Positions 38,543-48,306 of a stretch of 64,000 nt of DNA are shown here, in pieces. Source of the DNA: Odoribacter sp. Z80 (GTDB taxonomy: Bacteria > Bacteroidota > Bacteroidia > Bacteroidales > Marinifilaceae); assembly GCF_009935865.1 (NCBI RefSeq), contig NZ_QWEL01000003.1:248001-312000 (forward strand), in the 5' to 3' direction. Each line of letters begins with the position of its first letter. Position 1 is the stretch's first letter. The translations under genes and the position numbers were made by a program. A model generated the notes under the pieces. It saw nothing but the letters and a program-made list of their open reading frames with translations, did no database searches and was not told the origin of the DNA.

Positions 38543-39259
38543 ATGAATAAACTTATGAAATACAATCGAATATTACTGAAACTCAGTGGAGAATCCTTAA
38601 TGGGAGATCAAAAATACGGAATAGATGCCTCCCGGGTAGAAAGCTATGCACGTCAGATCAAAGAAGTCACCGAAACAGGAATACAAGTGGGCATCGTCAT
38701 TGGCGGAGGAAATATCTTCCGGGGACTCAGCGGAACTACCAAAGGATTTGACCGGGTTAAAGGTGATAGCATGGGAATGTTAGCCACAGTCATCAATAGT
38801 TTGGCCCTTAGTTCGGCCTTAGATAATGAAAATTGTAAAAATAAAGTACTGACTGCAATCCGAATGGAACCCATAGGTGAATTTTATTCGAAAGCCAAAG
38901 CAGTGGAATACCTGGAAAACGGATACGTTACCATATTCAGTGCGGGAACCGGTAATCCTTTCTTTACCACAGATACGGGCAGCAGCTTGAGAGCTATAGA
39001 AATTGAAGCCGACGCTATGTTCAAAGGTACGCGTGTAGACGGTATTTATACTGCCGACCCGGAAAAAGACCCGGCCGCAACTAAATTCGATGAAATTACT
39101 TATGATGAAATTTATCAGAAAGGTTTAAAAGTCATGGATTTAACAGCCACAACCATGTGTAAGGAGAACCATCTTCCGATTGTTGTTTTCAACATGGATG
39201 TGGAAGGTAATCTGAAAAAAATAATAAAAGGCGAAAAAATAGGAACCGTTGTTTACTAA
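38543..39259 (+). CDS. pyrH: UMP kinase
   Basis: This 238-residue kinase phosphorylates UMP to UDP in pyrimidine synthesis. It belongs to the amino acid kinase fold: RILLKLSGESLMG at the N-terminus, VIGGGNIFRGL, and TGSSLRAIEIEADAM with GVDGIYTADPEKDP-like ATP-binding sequence (here VDGIYTADPEKDP). ATG at 38555 is an alternative start, only four codons later. It follows the AT-rich gap and precedes dxs by 54 bases. Confidence 0.96.
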   Translation: MNKLMKYNRILLKLSGESLMGDQKYGIDASRVESYARQIKEVTETGIQVGIVIGGGNIFRGLSGTTKGFDRVKGDSMGMLATVINSLALSSALDNENCKNKVLTAIRMEPIGEFYSKAKAVEYLENGYVTIFSAGTGNPFFTTDTGSSLRAIEIEADAMFKGTRVDGIYTADPEKDPAATKFDEITYDEIYQKGLKVMDLTATTMCKENHLPIVVFNMDVEGNLKKIIKGEKIGTVVY

Positions 39260-39313
39260 AGAATCTTTCCCTGTCTTAACTTGGCTGACTTGAAGCACTA
39301 AAAAAACAAATTT

Positions 39314-41221
39314 ATGGGTATTCTTGATTCTATCAACATCCCGACTGATTTAAAAAAAGTACCGGAAGATTCTCTAATACAACTATGTGAAGAAGTCCGG
39401 CGCAAAATAATTGATGATTGTGCAGAGAATCCCGGTCATTTAGGTTCCAGTTTAGGGGTAGTTGAACTGACTGTAGCCCTTCACTATGTTTTTAATACTC
39501 CTTATGACAATTTAATCTGGGATGTGGGTCATCAGTCTTACGCCCATAAAATCCTTACCGGCCGGAAAGAACAATTTAAAAACAAACGGCAGTATGGAGG
39601 AATCAGCGGTTTTCCGAAAATAGCAGAAAGTGAATACGATTCTTTCGGAACCGGACATTCTTCCACCTCTATTTCTGCAGCCCTGGGAATGGCGGTCGCC
39701 GCTAAAATACAGGGAGAAACTCATCGTCAAACCATTGCTGTTATCGGAGATGGGGCCATGACCGGAGGAATGGCTTTTGAAGCGTTGAATAATGCGGGGG
39801 TATATGACTCAAATCTCCTCATCATTCTCAATGATAATAACATGGCGATAGACCCGAATGTAGGCGGTTTAAATGAATATCTGCTTGACATCAGTACTTC
39901 AAAAACCTACAATAAAATCAAAGAGGACGTCTGGAATGTTCTGGGAAAATTAAACCGGATCAGTCCCCGCATGAGAAATTTTATCCAAAACATAGATAAC
40001 AGTATTAAAGCCATATTACTCAAACGCAGCAACTTGTTTGAGGCCATGGGGATGCGTTATTTCGGCCCCGTTGACGGACATGATATAAACCACCTGATAA
40101 AAGTACTCCGGGATTTAAAAGCAATCAACGGTCCCAAAATCCTTCATTGCATTACCGTCAAAGGTAAAGGTTTCAAGGAAGCTGAAACCCATCAAACTCT
40201 TTGGCATGCTCCGGGGAAATTTAATAAAGTGACGGGAGAGCGGATTAAAGAGGTAAATACAAACCTGCCGGCAAAATTTCAGGATGTTTTTGGAAATACA
40301 ATACTGGAGCTGGCGAAGAGTAATAAAAAGATAATTGGGATTACCCCTGCGATGCCTACGGGATGCTCCTTAAACATCATGATGCATGAAATGCCAGAAC
40401 GTTGTTTTGATGTAGGAATTGCTGAACAGCATGCAGTCACCTTCTCCGCAGGGTTGGCTGCCAAAGGCTTTGTCCCGTTTTGCAACATCTACTCTTCGTT
40501 CATGCAAAGGGCCTATGATCAGGTAATCCATGATGTTGCCTTACAAAATCTGAATGTCATCCTTTGTCTGGACAGGGCGGGTTTTGTCGGTTCGGACGGA
40601 GCCACCCACCACGGAGCCTATGACCTGGCTTATTTCCGGTGCATTCCGAATATGACCATAGCAGCTCCTCTGAACGAAGAGGAGTTAAGAAACATGATGT
40701 ACACAGCTCAATTGCCGAATCAGGGACCTTTTTCTATTCGTTATCCCAGAGGTCGTGGGTACCTTACAGATTGGCACACTCCTTTTCGGAAAATGGAAAT
40801 AGGAAAAGGCCGGTGTCTGATAGAAGGCAACAAAATAGCTATTTTGTCTATCGGTGCGATAGGCAATGTAGCGAAGAGTGTTGTAGAGAATATGCAAACT
40901 CAAGACGTCGCCCTCTATGACATGAGGTTTTTAAAACCCATTGACATCAACTTATTGCATGACGTATTTCATAAATTTTCCCGCATTATCACTCTCGAAG
41001 ACGGATGCATCCAAGGAGGATTAGGCAGTGCCGTACTTGAATTTATGGCCGACCATCATTATCAGGCCCAGGTTAAAAGATTAGGCATACCCGATAGTTT
41101 TATCGAACACGGTACCCAGGAACAACTTTATGCAGAATGTGGATTTGACCAAAAAGGCATCCTAAATGCCATCCATGAAATGTCCGTAACAGAAACCCAA
41201 TTTCAACAAACAGAGCATTAA
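39314..41221 (+). CDS. dxs: 1-deoxy-D-xylulose-5-phosphate synthase
   Basis: This 635-residue thiamine diphosphate enzyme makes DXP from pyruvate and glyceraldehyde 3-phosphate, the first step of the MEP isoprenoid pathway. The ThDP motif begins VIGDGAMTGGMAFEALNNA and ends at LNDNNMAIDPN. The transketolase central domain has DVGIAEQHAVTFSAGLA and DRAGFVGSDGATHHGAYD. Its stop codon abuts the ATG of the Crp/Fnr gene with no spacer (TAAATG), which suggests translational coupling. Confidence 0.97.
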   Translation: MGILDSINIPTDLKKVPEDSLIQLCEEVRRKIIDDCAENPGHLGSSLGVVELTVALHYVFNTPYDNLIWDVGHQSYAHKILTGRKEQFKNKRQYGGISGFPKIAESEYDSFGTGHSSTSISAALGMAVAAKIQGETHRQTIAVIGDGAMTGGMAFEALNNAGVYDSNLLIILNDNNMAIDPNVGGLNEYLLDISTSKTYNKIKEDVWNVLGKLNRISPRMRNFIQNIDNSIKAILLKRSNLFEAMGMRYFGPVDGHDINHLIKVLRDLKAINGPKILHCITVKGKGFKEAETHQTLWHAPGKFNKVTGERIKEVNTNLPAKFQDVFGNTILELAKSNKKIIGITPAMPTGCSLNIMMHEMPERCFDVGIAEQHAVTFSAGLAAKGFVPFCNIYSSFMQRAYDQVIHDVALQNLNVILCLDRAGFVGSDGATHHGAYDLAYFRCIPNMTIAAPLNEEELRNMMYTAQLPNQGPFSIRYPRGRGYLTDWHTPFRKMEIGKGRCLIEGNKIAILSIGAIGNVAKSVVENMQTQDVALYDMRFLKPIDINLLHDVFHKFSRIITLEDGCIQGGLGSAVLEFMADHHYQAQVKRLGIPDSFIEHGTQEQLYAECGFDQKGILNAIHEMSVTETQFQQTEH

Positions 41222-41920
41222 ATGAGCACAGGCACATTACCCGATATTGATTTGTGTTGCCAAAAACTGAAACATACTTTCACCAGCCTTTCTTCCGAGG
41301 AATTAAAAAGCCTGCTGAGTCTCCGAAATATTTGTTATTACCCAAAAGGAAGTCTTCTTTATGAAGAAGGAACCCGGACAAAGGGTTGTTATTTCGTTTA
41401 CAGCGGAATCATCAAAATTTATCAGACCGGTCATGAAGGTAAAGAACAAATCATCAAATTCGACCAGGAGGGAGATATTTTTGGTTACCGTTCGATTATC
41501 CGGCATGAACCCGCTTGTACTTCAGCCAAAACACACACGGACAGCATACTTTACCACATCCCGGACACACTTCTGATGCATCTGATAAAAAACAGTTCCA
41601 ATTTTGCTCATGACATGATTCAGATAGCCTGTAAAGAACTGGGTGATTCCAATCGCTATATACGTGACATTGCTCAAAAATCCGTAAAAGAACGGTTAGC
41701 TGAAATCCTCTTACTTTTGGCAGAAGATTTCGGTATCGAAAAAGATAAGACACTGAAAATCAACATTACACGTGAAGAACTGAGTAATTTTATCGGTACA
41801 GCAACCGAAACAGTGATCCGTCTCCTGTCAGAATTGAAGACTGAGAACATGGTTGAATCCAAAGGACGCCAAATAAAATTATTAAATCCCGAAAAACTGA
41901 AAACGCTTGCCGGTTTATAA
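41222..41920 (+). CDS. Crp/Fnr family transcriptional regulator
   Basis: This 232-residue protein has an N-terminal cyclic-nucleotide-binding-like effector domain (residues about 20-140, with YPKGSLLYEEGTRTKGCYFV) and a C-terminal winged helix-turn-helix (residues about 160-225, TREELSNFIGTATETVIRLL as recognition region). No four-cysteine FNR iron-sulfur cluster is apparent. The ligand and regulon are unknown. It immediately follows dxs without a gap, so it is probably cotranscribed with it, which is not an obvious functional pair. Confidence 0.9.
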   Translation: MSTGTLPDIDLCCQKLKHTFTSLSSEELKSLLSLRNICYYPKGSLLYEEGTRTKGCYFVYSGIIKIYQTGHEGKEQIIKFDQEGDIFGYRSIIRHEPACTSAKTHTDSILYHIPDTLLMHLIKNSSNFAHDMIQIACKELGDSNRYIRDIAQKSVKERLAEILLLLAEDFGIEKDKTLKINITREELSNFIGTATETVIRLLSELKTENMVESKGRQIKLLNPEKLKTLAGL

Positions 41921-41971
41921 AAAATTTGTACCTTGAGGGACATTTATATACTGAACCTTCAATTTTATTTT

Positions 41972-43186
41972 ATGTTACAAATTTCAGAAAAAGGCAAACA
42001 CATTCCTGCTTCTCCTATCCGGAAACTGGTTCCGTATGCCGATCAGGCAAAACTAAAAGGGATAAAAGTATATCATTTAAACATCGGCCAACCGGATATT
42101 CGGACTCCTCACCTCGCTCTTGAGGTTGTACGCCGAACCCGTTTATCCGTAATTGAATATACTCCCTCTGCAGGTAACCTTTCCCTGCGGCAAAAACTGG
42201 CCCATTACTATCAGAAACTGAATATCCCCGTTACCACAGAAGATATCCTGATTACTACCGGAGGTTCGGAAGCCATTCTTTTTGCATTTTTAAGTACTTT
42301 AAATGAAGGAGACGAACTCATCATTCCTGAACCTTATTATGCCAATTACACTGCTTTTGCCACAATGGTCGGAGTCAAAATTAAAAGTGTAACGGCAAAA
42401 ATAGAAAACAACTTCGCCCTTCCTCCCATCAGCGAATTTGAAAAACAAATCACTCCACGAACCAAAGGGATTGTAATTATCAATCCCAATAATCCTACCG
42501 GTTACCTTTATTCTCAAAAAGAGTTGGAGGACTTGGCGAATATTGTAAAAAAATACGACTTGTATCTCTATTCGGATGAGGTGTACAGACGATATTGTTA
42601 TGATGGTCTGAAACACTATTCTGTTATGAATCTGGCCGGCATAGAACAAAACACCATCCTTTTTGACTCTATGTCCAAAAGATACAGCGAATGCGGAATC
42701 CGTATCGGAGCAATCATCACCCGCAACAAAGCTGTTTTAGAAGCAGCACTAAAATTCGGCATGGCTCGTCTTTGTCCGCCAGCACTCGGCCAGATTGCCG
42801 CAGAAGCTTCCCTCGACACATCAGAAGAATATTTCACCAGTGTATACCAGGAATACATTCAGAGAAGGAATTACATGGTTGAAACCTTAAATGAAATGCC
42901 TGGTGTCGTTTGTCCTATGCCCAAAGGAGCTTTCTATTCTATTGTCCGGCTACCGGTAGATGATGCAGAAAAATTTTCCCGATGGCTTCTGGAAGAATTC
43001 AGTTACGAAGGAGAAACCGTTATGTTGGCACCGGCAAGCGGATTTTACCATTCCCCCGGTCTGGGTAAAAACGAAGTACGCATAGCCTATGTCCTTAAAA
43101 TCAGTGAACTAAAGAAAGCAATGAAAATATTAGCAATAGCCTTAAAAGAATATCCAGGCAGAATAAACGAAAATCATTCCCATTAA
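41972..43186 (+). CDS. PLP-dependent class I/II aminotransferase
   Basis: This protein of about 404 residues has the fold type I aminotransferase layout: YTPSAGNLSLRQKLAHYY, ITTGGSEAILFAF, NPNNPTGYLYS, and the PLP lysine in DSMSKRYSECGIRIGA. It looks like the aspartate/aromatic aminotransferase group but specificity is not clear. ATG at 41972 (MLQISEKGKH) is preferred over a TTG at 41933. It is a different branch from the aminotransferase in the aromatic operon at 51.2-52.4 kb. Confidence 0.88.
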   Translation: MLQISEKGKHIPASPIRKLVPYADQAKLKGIKVYHLNIGQPDIRTPHLALEVVRRTRLSVIEYTPSAGNLSLRQKLAHYYQKLNIPVTTEDILITTGGSEAILFAFLSTLNEGDELIIPEPYYANYTAFATMVGVKIKSVTAKIENNFALPPISEFEKQITPRTKGIVIINPNNPTGYLYSQKELEDLANIVKKYDLYLYSDEVYRRYCYDGLKHYSVMNLAGIEQNTILFDSMSKRYSECGIRIGAIITRNKAVLEAALKFGMARLCPPALGQIAAEASLDTSEEYFTSVYQEYIQRRNYMVETLNEMPGVVCPMPKGAFYSIVRLPVDDAEKFSRWLLEEFSYEGETVMLAPASGFYHSPGLGKNEVRIAYVLKISELKKAMKILAIALKEYPGRINENHSH

Positions 43187-43323
43187 AACAAACATACAGA
43201 ACAAGTTAAACTACATTTAACGGAAGTTTTAGCCATTAGCTTTCAGCTTTTAGCTTTATAGTTTTATCTTTGTGGCAAAATAGGGAAGTGTGCCCGCAAT
43301 AACAGCAATAAAAAAACAAAATC

Positions 43324-44454
43324 ATGACATCGGATTCTGAATTTGATCATATCAGACCATATTGTGGCAAAGAAATGGAAGCAGCCAGGGATCGGCTCTG
43401 CCAATCCGCAGAATTTTTAACTCTGTTTTCTCAATTGACAAGACTGGAGAAAGGCACAATCATTGATTCTTTAAAAAGCATCCGGACAAGAAATGAATTT
43501 CAGCAACAATTTTTCGGTCCGGCAATCCAATTGCTGATGGCAAGCACGACAGATGGGGTTACGGTAGAAGGCATGGATCTGGTGCGTCCCGATACCTCCT
43601 ATCTTTTCATGTCCAATCATCGGGATATTATCCTGGATTCTGCCATCCTTAACGTATTGTTGCGGCAACACTCCAACAAATATACCCGGGCAGCTATCGG
43701 TAGTAATCTACTGATTAACGAATGGGTCACCGACTTAGTCAAACTAAATTCCTGTTTTGTCATTGAACGAGATATAACGGTGAGGGAAATGCTCACCAGT
43801 TCAGCAATCCGTTCCCGATATATCCGGGAAGTCATACATGAAAATGAAGACTCTGTATGGATAGCCCAGCGTGAAGGGAGAACCAAAGACGGAAATGACC
43901 GCACCCAGCAGAGCCTTCTGAAAATGTTGAAAATGAGCGGTCCTGCCAATTTTGTAGATAATTTTAAAGAACTGCATATTATGCCTCTTTCCATTTCTTA
44001 TGAATGGGAACCTTGCGATGCTTTAAAAACTTCGGAATTATATACCAAAACCGTCGGAGAATACATCAAAACTCCGGAAGCTGACATGAACAGTATGCTT
44101 ACAGGCCTCAGTGATTATAAAGGACGTGTGCATTTCCACATGGACCATATCACCGAAGAAGAGTGGGCACAAATATCCCCTCTTTCCAGCAACGGAGAAA
44201 GAATTCAAGCATTAGCAGACCTGATTGACTCAAAAATATATAAGAATTTCAAATTATGGCCTAACAATTATATTGCTTACGACCTTTTGCATTCAGGAAA
44301 TAAGTTTGTCCAATATTACACTCCTGAGGAAAAACAAAAATTTATTCAGGTAATGACTACTAAAATGGATAAATTGGAAGGCAATATATCCCTTTTGAAT
44401 AATATATTCTTAGAAATTTATGCAAATCCTGTAAAAAATAAATTAAATTTATAA
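43324..44454 (+). CDS. Glycerol-phosphate acyltransferase (PlsC-like superfamily)
   Basis: This 376-residue protein has a lysophospholipid acyltransferase-type catalytic block: FMSNHRDIILDSAILN (a variant of the acidic-His HxxxxD motif), WIAQREGRTKDGNDRTQ and a phosphate-binding region. Such enzymes acylate glycerol 3-phosphate or lysophosphatidate in phospholipid synthesis. The protein is longer than standard PlsC and may be a Bacteroidetes-specific form. TATCTTTG (43265-43272) may be its -7 box. Confidence 0.78.
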   Translation: MTSDSEFDHIRPYCGKEMEAARDRLCQSAEFLTLFSQLTRLEKGTIIDSLKSIRTRNEFQQQFFGPAIQLLMASTTDGVTVEGMDLVRPDTSYLFMSNHRDIILDSAILNVLLRQHSNKYTRAAIGSNLLINEWVTDLVKLNSCFVIERDITVREMLTSSAIRSRYIREVIHENEDSVWIAQREGRTKDGNDRTQQSLLKMLKMSGPANFVDNFKELHIMPLSISYEWEPCDALKTSELYTKTVGEYIKTPEADMNSMLTGLSDYKGRVHFHMDHITEEEWAQISPLSSNGERIQALADLIDSKIYKNFKLWPNNYIAYDLLHSGNKFVQYYTPEEKQKFIQVMTTKMDKLEGNISLLNNIFLEIYANPVKNKLNL

Positions 44455-44471
44455 TCCTTGCATACATCAGA

Positions 44472-44511
44472 GCGAACGAACTGTTAAAAAATGAACAGAC
44501 ACACCGTTCGC
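44472..44511. repeat. Two-tier hairpin between the acyltransferase and a small ORF
   Basis: GCGAACG (44472-44478) pairs with CGTTCGC (44505-44511), and inside it CTGTT (44481-44485) pairs with AACAG (44494-44498). No T-run follows on the plus strand. It could be a processing or regulatory hairpin. Confidence 0.5.
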
Positions 44512-44543
44512 CGTAAAAAATCCCTATATACAGAAAATTAAAA

Positions 44544-44741
44544 ATGATAAAACTACATTCTATGAAAATTATCCGGCTACTTATTATACTGACGGCATTC
44601 CTGATTATGATTTCAAGTGCTTTTTCCTTATACGCTCCCGGTGACAGGACATCCGTATATCTCAACATAGCTGCAATGGCGTGCCTTATTGGAATTATTA
44701 CACTTTTAAACTTCCAGAACAAGGATAAAAATAACCGCTGA
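44544..44741 (+). CDS. Small membrane protein, unknown
   Basis: This 65-residue product has two hydrophobic segments (KIIRLLIILTAFLIMISSAF and LNIAAMACLIGIITLLNF) with a short polar loop between, so it is probably a small inner membrane protein. ATG at 44562 is an alternative start. Its stop overlaps the start of the next gene in TGATG, pointing to coupling. Family not recognised. Confidence 0.6.
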   Translation: MIKLHSMKIIRLLIILTAFLIMISSAFSLYAPGDRTSVYLNIAAMACLIGIITLLNFQNKDKNNR

Positions 44742-45001
44742 TGTATAAGGTCAAACGTACAATTTATGTAGACAACCAAGCCATCGATATATGGCTGGGC
44801 TTAGTCAGTAAAACCAAAAATGGTAAAAACGGGAAATATACAGTATATCTGCTCACAGATACTCCTACAAATCCCTTAAACCATGCAGAACCCATCCTCA
44901 GTAATATCACTTCTAAAGACACAGCCATAAAAAAAGGAATAGAGTACGTCAAAACATTATTCCACGATATTTTAAATCAATCATCAGAAGAAAATAAATA
45001 A
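44741..45001 (+). CDS. Small hypothetical protein upstream of gltX
   Basis: This 86-residue soluble product is not a family I recognise. It is polar with alternating strands and a C-terminal helix ([14 protein letters not shown]) and no signal peptide. It overlaps the preceding small membrane protein gene (TGATG) and stops four bases before gltX, so all three are likely in one operon. Confidence 0.6.
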   Translation: MYKVKRTIYVDNQAIDIWLGLVSKTKNGKNGKYTVYLLTDTPTNPLNHAEPILSNITSKDTAIKKGIEYVKTLFHDILNQSSEENK

Positions 45002-45005
45002 AGCA

Positions 45006-46526
45006 ATGGAAAGAAAAGTCAGAGTAAGATTTGCTCCCAGTCCGACAGGGGCACTTCACCTCGGAGGAGTCCGGACAGCCCTGTTTAATTACTTATTTGC
45101 CCGCCATTACGGGGGAGATTTTCTTTTAAGAATTGAAGATACCGACCAAACCAGATATGTGCCGGGAGCAGAAGAATATATCATAGAATCTTTAAAATGG
45201 TGTGGTCTAAAAGTGGATGAAGGAGTCGGAGCCGGCGGAGAATATGGCCCTTATCGTCAAAGTGAACGTAAAGCAATTTATAAAGCCTATGCAGAACAAC
45301 TGATAGCTTCCGGAAATGCTTACTATTCTTTTGATACAGCCGAAGAATTGGATGCCTTGCGCAAAGCATGCGAAGAGCAAGGAGAAACATTTATTTACAA
45401 TGCCCGGAGTAGGAAAAAACTCAAAAATTCTTTAAACCTATCTCCCGAAGAAGTAGAAAAACTACTGAATAACGGAACTTCTTACGTCATTCGTTTTAAA
45501 ATGCCGGAAAATGAAGAACTCTGTCTGCATGATGTCATCCGGGGAGAAGTTCATTTCAACAGTTCCTTATTGGATGACAAAGTGCTTTACAAATCCGATG
45601 GTATGCCCACTTATCATCTGGCGAATATTGTCGACGACCATTTAATGAAAATCACTCACGTTATCCGCGGAGAGGAGTGGCTTCCTTCCTTGCCTTTACA
45701 TGTATTACTTTACAAAGCTTTCGGCTGGGAAGATACAATGCCCGTATTTGCCCACCTTCCCCTAATCCTTAAACCTGTCGGTAATGGCAAGTTGAGTAAG
45801 CGCGACGGCAATAAAATGGGGTTCCCGGTATTCCCCATGGAATTTACAGATCCCGCCACTGGAGAAAAATGGCACGGATATAAAGAAGACGGTTATTTTC
45901 CGGAAGCTTTTATCAATATGTTAGCTCTTTTAGGCTGGAATCCGGGGACTGAACAGGAAATTTTCAGTATGCAAGAACTCTGTGAACTGTTTACATTAGA
46001 CAGAGTAAAGAAATCGGGAGCCAAATTTGACCCGGAAAAAACCAAATGGTTTAACCACAAATACCTGGTAGCTAAATCAGATGCAGAATTAGCAACTTTA
46101 GTCGGCGAAACGCTGACTGCCGAGCAATTGGAATTCAATCGTTCCAAAGTAGAAAGAATCTGCGGACTGATGAAAGAACGGTATAATTTTGTGAAAGACC
46201 TATACGAAGACTGCCGGTTTTTCTTTGTTGCTCCTACGGAATACAATGAAAAAGACTGTAAAAAATATTGGAAAGACGATGCTCCTGTTTTAATGAAAGA
46301 ATTACTGGAACTCTTAAAATCCATTAATGACTATTCATTCCAAAATACGGAAAAAGTGATTTCCGCCTGGATTACGGAAAAACAACTGGGCTTCGGAAAA
46401 GTCATGAATCCTTTCCGGGTAGCGATTGTAGGAGCTGCCAAAGGACCGCATATGTTTGATGTCATTGAAATTATAGGCAAAGAAGAAACCATTCGTCGTA
46501 TGGAAAAAGCTATTGCAACATTATAA
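45006..46526 (+). CDS. gltX: Glutamate-tRNA ligase
   Basis: This 506-residue class I synthetase charges tRNA-Glu, and may also serve tRNA-Gln if the genome lacks glnS. HIGH-type motif: [24 protein letters not shown]-type motif: [13 protein letters not shown], followed by the helical anticodon-binding domain. A terminator follows its stop. It is preceded by two small overlapping genes. Confidence 0.97.
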   Translation: MERKVRVRFAPSPTGALHLGGVRTALFNYLFARHYGGDFLLRIEDTDQTRYVPGAEEYIIESLKWCGLKVDEGVGAGGEYGPYRQSERKAIYKAYAEQLIASGNAYYSFDTAEELDALRKACEEQGETFIYNARSRKKLKNSLNLSPEEVEKLLNNGTSYVIRFKMPENEELCLHDVIRGEVHFNSSLLDDKVLYKSDGMPTYHLANIVDDHLMKITHVIRGEEWLPSLPLHVLLYKAFGWEDTMPVFAHLPLILKPVGNGKLSKRDGNKMGFPVFPMEFTDPATGEKWHGYKEDGYFPEAFINMLALLGWNPGTEQEIFSMQELCELFTLDRVKKSGAKFDPEKTKWFNHKYLVAKSDAELATLVGETLTAEQLEFNRSKVERICGLMKERYNFVKDLYEDCRFFFVAPTEYNEKDCKKYWKDDAPVLMKELLELLKSINDYSFQNTEKVISAWITEKQLGFGKVMNPFRVAIVGAAKGPHMFDVIEIIGKEETIRRMEKAIATL

Positions 46527-46548
46527 TGGCATAGAAACATCACAAATA

Positions 46549-46588
46549 AAAATCTCCTTTAACAAGACTGTTTAAAGGAGATTTTTTA
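46549..46588. terminator. Terminator between gltX and dusB
   Basis: Twelve-base arms (AAATCTCCTTTA / TAAAGGAGATTT) with an 11-base loop are followed by a T-run on the plus strand. It lies between two converging genes. Confidence 0.8.
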
Positions 46589-46591
46589 TGT

Positions 46592-47572
46592 TCAAATCTC
46601 TGCATAACGCTCCCGGATTTCATCGAAAACCTTCCATAACTCCTCAACAGAAGGAGCTTGCAACATTCGGATTCTCAGTTCCCGGAAATGAGGTAATCCT
46701 TTAAACATAGCAGCCATATGGCGCCGCATATGCAATAATCCACGAACCTCATCAATCCAATCCACCGAAAGCAAAATCTGTTCTTTAATCACTTCAATCT
46801 GCTCTGCAACAGATAAGTCCGGCAATATCTCTCCCGTAGCAAAATAATGCTTTATTTGTTGAAAAATCCAGGGACGACCGATGGTAGCCCTTCCGATCAT
46901 CACCCCATCCACTCCGTATTTATCAAAAGCCTCCTTTGCCTTCTGCGGAGAAGTAATATCTCCGTTACCGAGAATCGGAATCCGGATCCTCGGATTATTT
47001 TTTACACGGGCTATAGGCTCCCAGTCAGCCTCACCCGTATACATCTGAGCCCTTGTTCGGCCATGAATAGCCAAAGCCTGAATACCCACATCCTGTAAAC
47101 GTTCTGCAATATCTTCAATAAGAATATGTTCGCTATCCCACCCCAAACGAGTTTTGGCCGTCACCGGAATCCGGACAGCACGGACAATTTCTTTTGCCAT
47201 CTCAACCATTAAAGGAACATCCCGCAACAATCCGGCTCCTGCTCCTTTCTGGGCAACCCTCTTCACAGGACAACCAAAATTAATATCTATAAAATCCGGC
47301 TGCACTTGCTCCACAATCCGGGCCGCTTCCACCATTGAATCTACATAGCGTCCATAAATCTGGATGGTCACAGGACGCTCACATTCGTCTATAGTCAGCT
47401 TCTTTAACGATTTATTGACAGAACGTACCAAAGCATCCGCAGAAACAAACTCCGAATACAACCAATCAGCTCCATATTTTTTACAGAATTTTCTGAACGG
47501 CGGATTCGTAACATCCTCCATCGGAGCTAATATCAAAGGACGTTCGCCCATTTCCTTTCCGGCAACTTTCAT
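46592..47572 (-). CDS. dusB: tRNA-dihydrouridine synthase B-type
   Basis: This 326-residue FMN-dependent enzyme reduces uridines in tRNA. It shows LAPMEDVTNPPFRKF at the N-terminus, the catalytic Cys in DINFGCPVKRV, IHGRTRAQMYTG and NGDITSPQKAK. It resembles DusB more than the other Dus gene at 12.3 kb. It is monocistronic and convergent with gltX. Confidence 0.92.
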   Translation of the reverse strand: MKVAGKEMGERPLILAPMEDVTNPPFRKFCKKYGADWLYSEFVSADALVRSVNKSLKKLTIDECERPVTIQIYGRYVDSMVEAARIVEQVQPDFIDINFGCPVKRVAQKGAGAGLLRDVPLMVEMAKEIVRAVRIPVTAKTRLGWDSEHILIEDIAERLQDVGIQALAIHGRTRAQMYTGEADWEPIARVKNNPRIRIPILGNGDITSPQKAKEAFDKYGVDGVMIGRATIGRPWIFQQIKHYFATGEILPDLSVAEQIEVIKEQILLSVDWIDEVRGLLHMRRHMAAMFKGLPHFRELRIRMLQAPSVEELWKVFDEIRERYAEI

Positions 47573-47725
47573 CCAAATACAAATTACTTCTACACACTAA
47601 ACTCAGATTATCAGAGAAGTATTTATACTATTTATATTTTATACTCTACAGATATTCTAAAATTCTTATAAATTTACCACAAAAATAACAGAAAGCCCTA
47701 TCAATCACAAATAATTCAATATCTC

Positions 47726-48247
47726 ATGATGCCATTACTCCGACTGCTCTTCCTCTTAACCGCTTTCTTTCCCGGTTCAATCCCATGGGAACGCATCACC
47801 ACAGACCAAATCTCTTTTCTTTTCCCCAATCATCCGCAAAAACTGGAGAAATTAATCAACAACATACCTTCAACCATTTATCAAACCAAAGATTTAACCT
47901 GTGTTCTGGGCGTTGTCTGTTCCGACATCTCCGTCACAGGTATTTCTATTACTCCGGAAAATATCCCGCCGCTATATGAAGAATTCAAGAAAGGAAGTTT
48001 GCTTCGGGAAACTGCTAAATTAAAAAATGAAACAAACATACCCTCCGATAGCATATTTATTAAAGAAATTGAATATACTATTATAAAAGAAAATCATGAA
48101 ATGACATACTTTAAAAGATTTATCTTCAAGAATAAATATATTTTTCAAATCTCGATAGGCGGCCGTTCCCGCCATCGGGATATTATCGAAGCAGAGAAAG
48201 ATATTTTTTTCAATTCCATCTCTTTCCCTTCTTCTGATAAAGAGTAA
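47726..48247 (+). CDS. Exported hypothetical protein
   Basis: This 173-residue product has a signal peptide (MMPLLRLLFLLTAFFPGS) and a mature alpha/beta domain with two cysteines (TCVLGVVCSD). No family recognised. It lies upstream of the next exported gene, 59 bases away, and they may be cotranscribed. Confidence 0.6.
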   Translation: MMPLLRLLFLLTAFFPGSIPWERITTDQISFLFPNHPQKLEKLINNIPSTIYQTKDLTCVLGVVCSDISVTGISITPENIPPLYEEFKKGSLLRETAKLKNETNIPSDSIFIKEIEYTIIKENHEMTYFKRFIFKNKYIFQISIGGRSRHRDIIEAEKDIFFNSISFPSSDKE

Positions 48248-48306
48248 AATAAAGCTTCAGCTTTTCGTTATGATTCAATTCTAAAATCAACCAAAACAAT
48301 AAAATC

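Noticed and set aside
43236-43260. Short direct repeats (TAGCTTT) upstream of the acyltransferase gene
   Set aside because: Only two or three imperfect copies next to a -7-like element. This is within what AT-rich intergenic DNA gives by chance.
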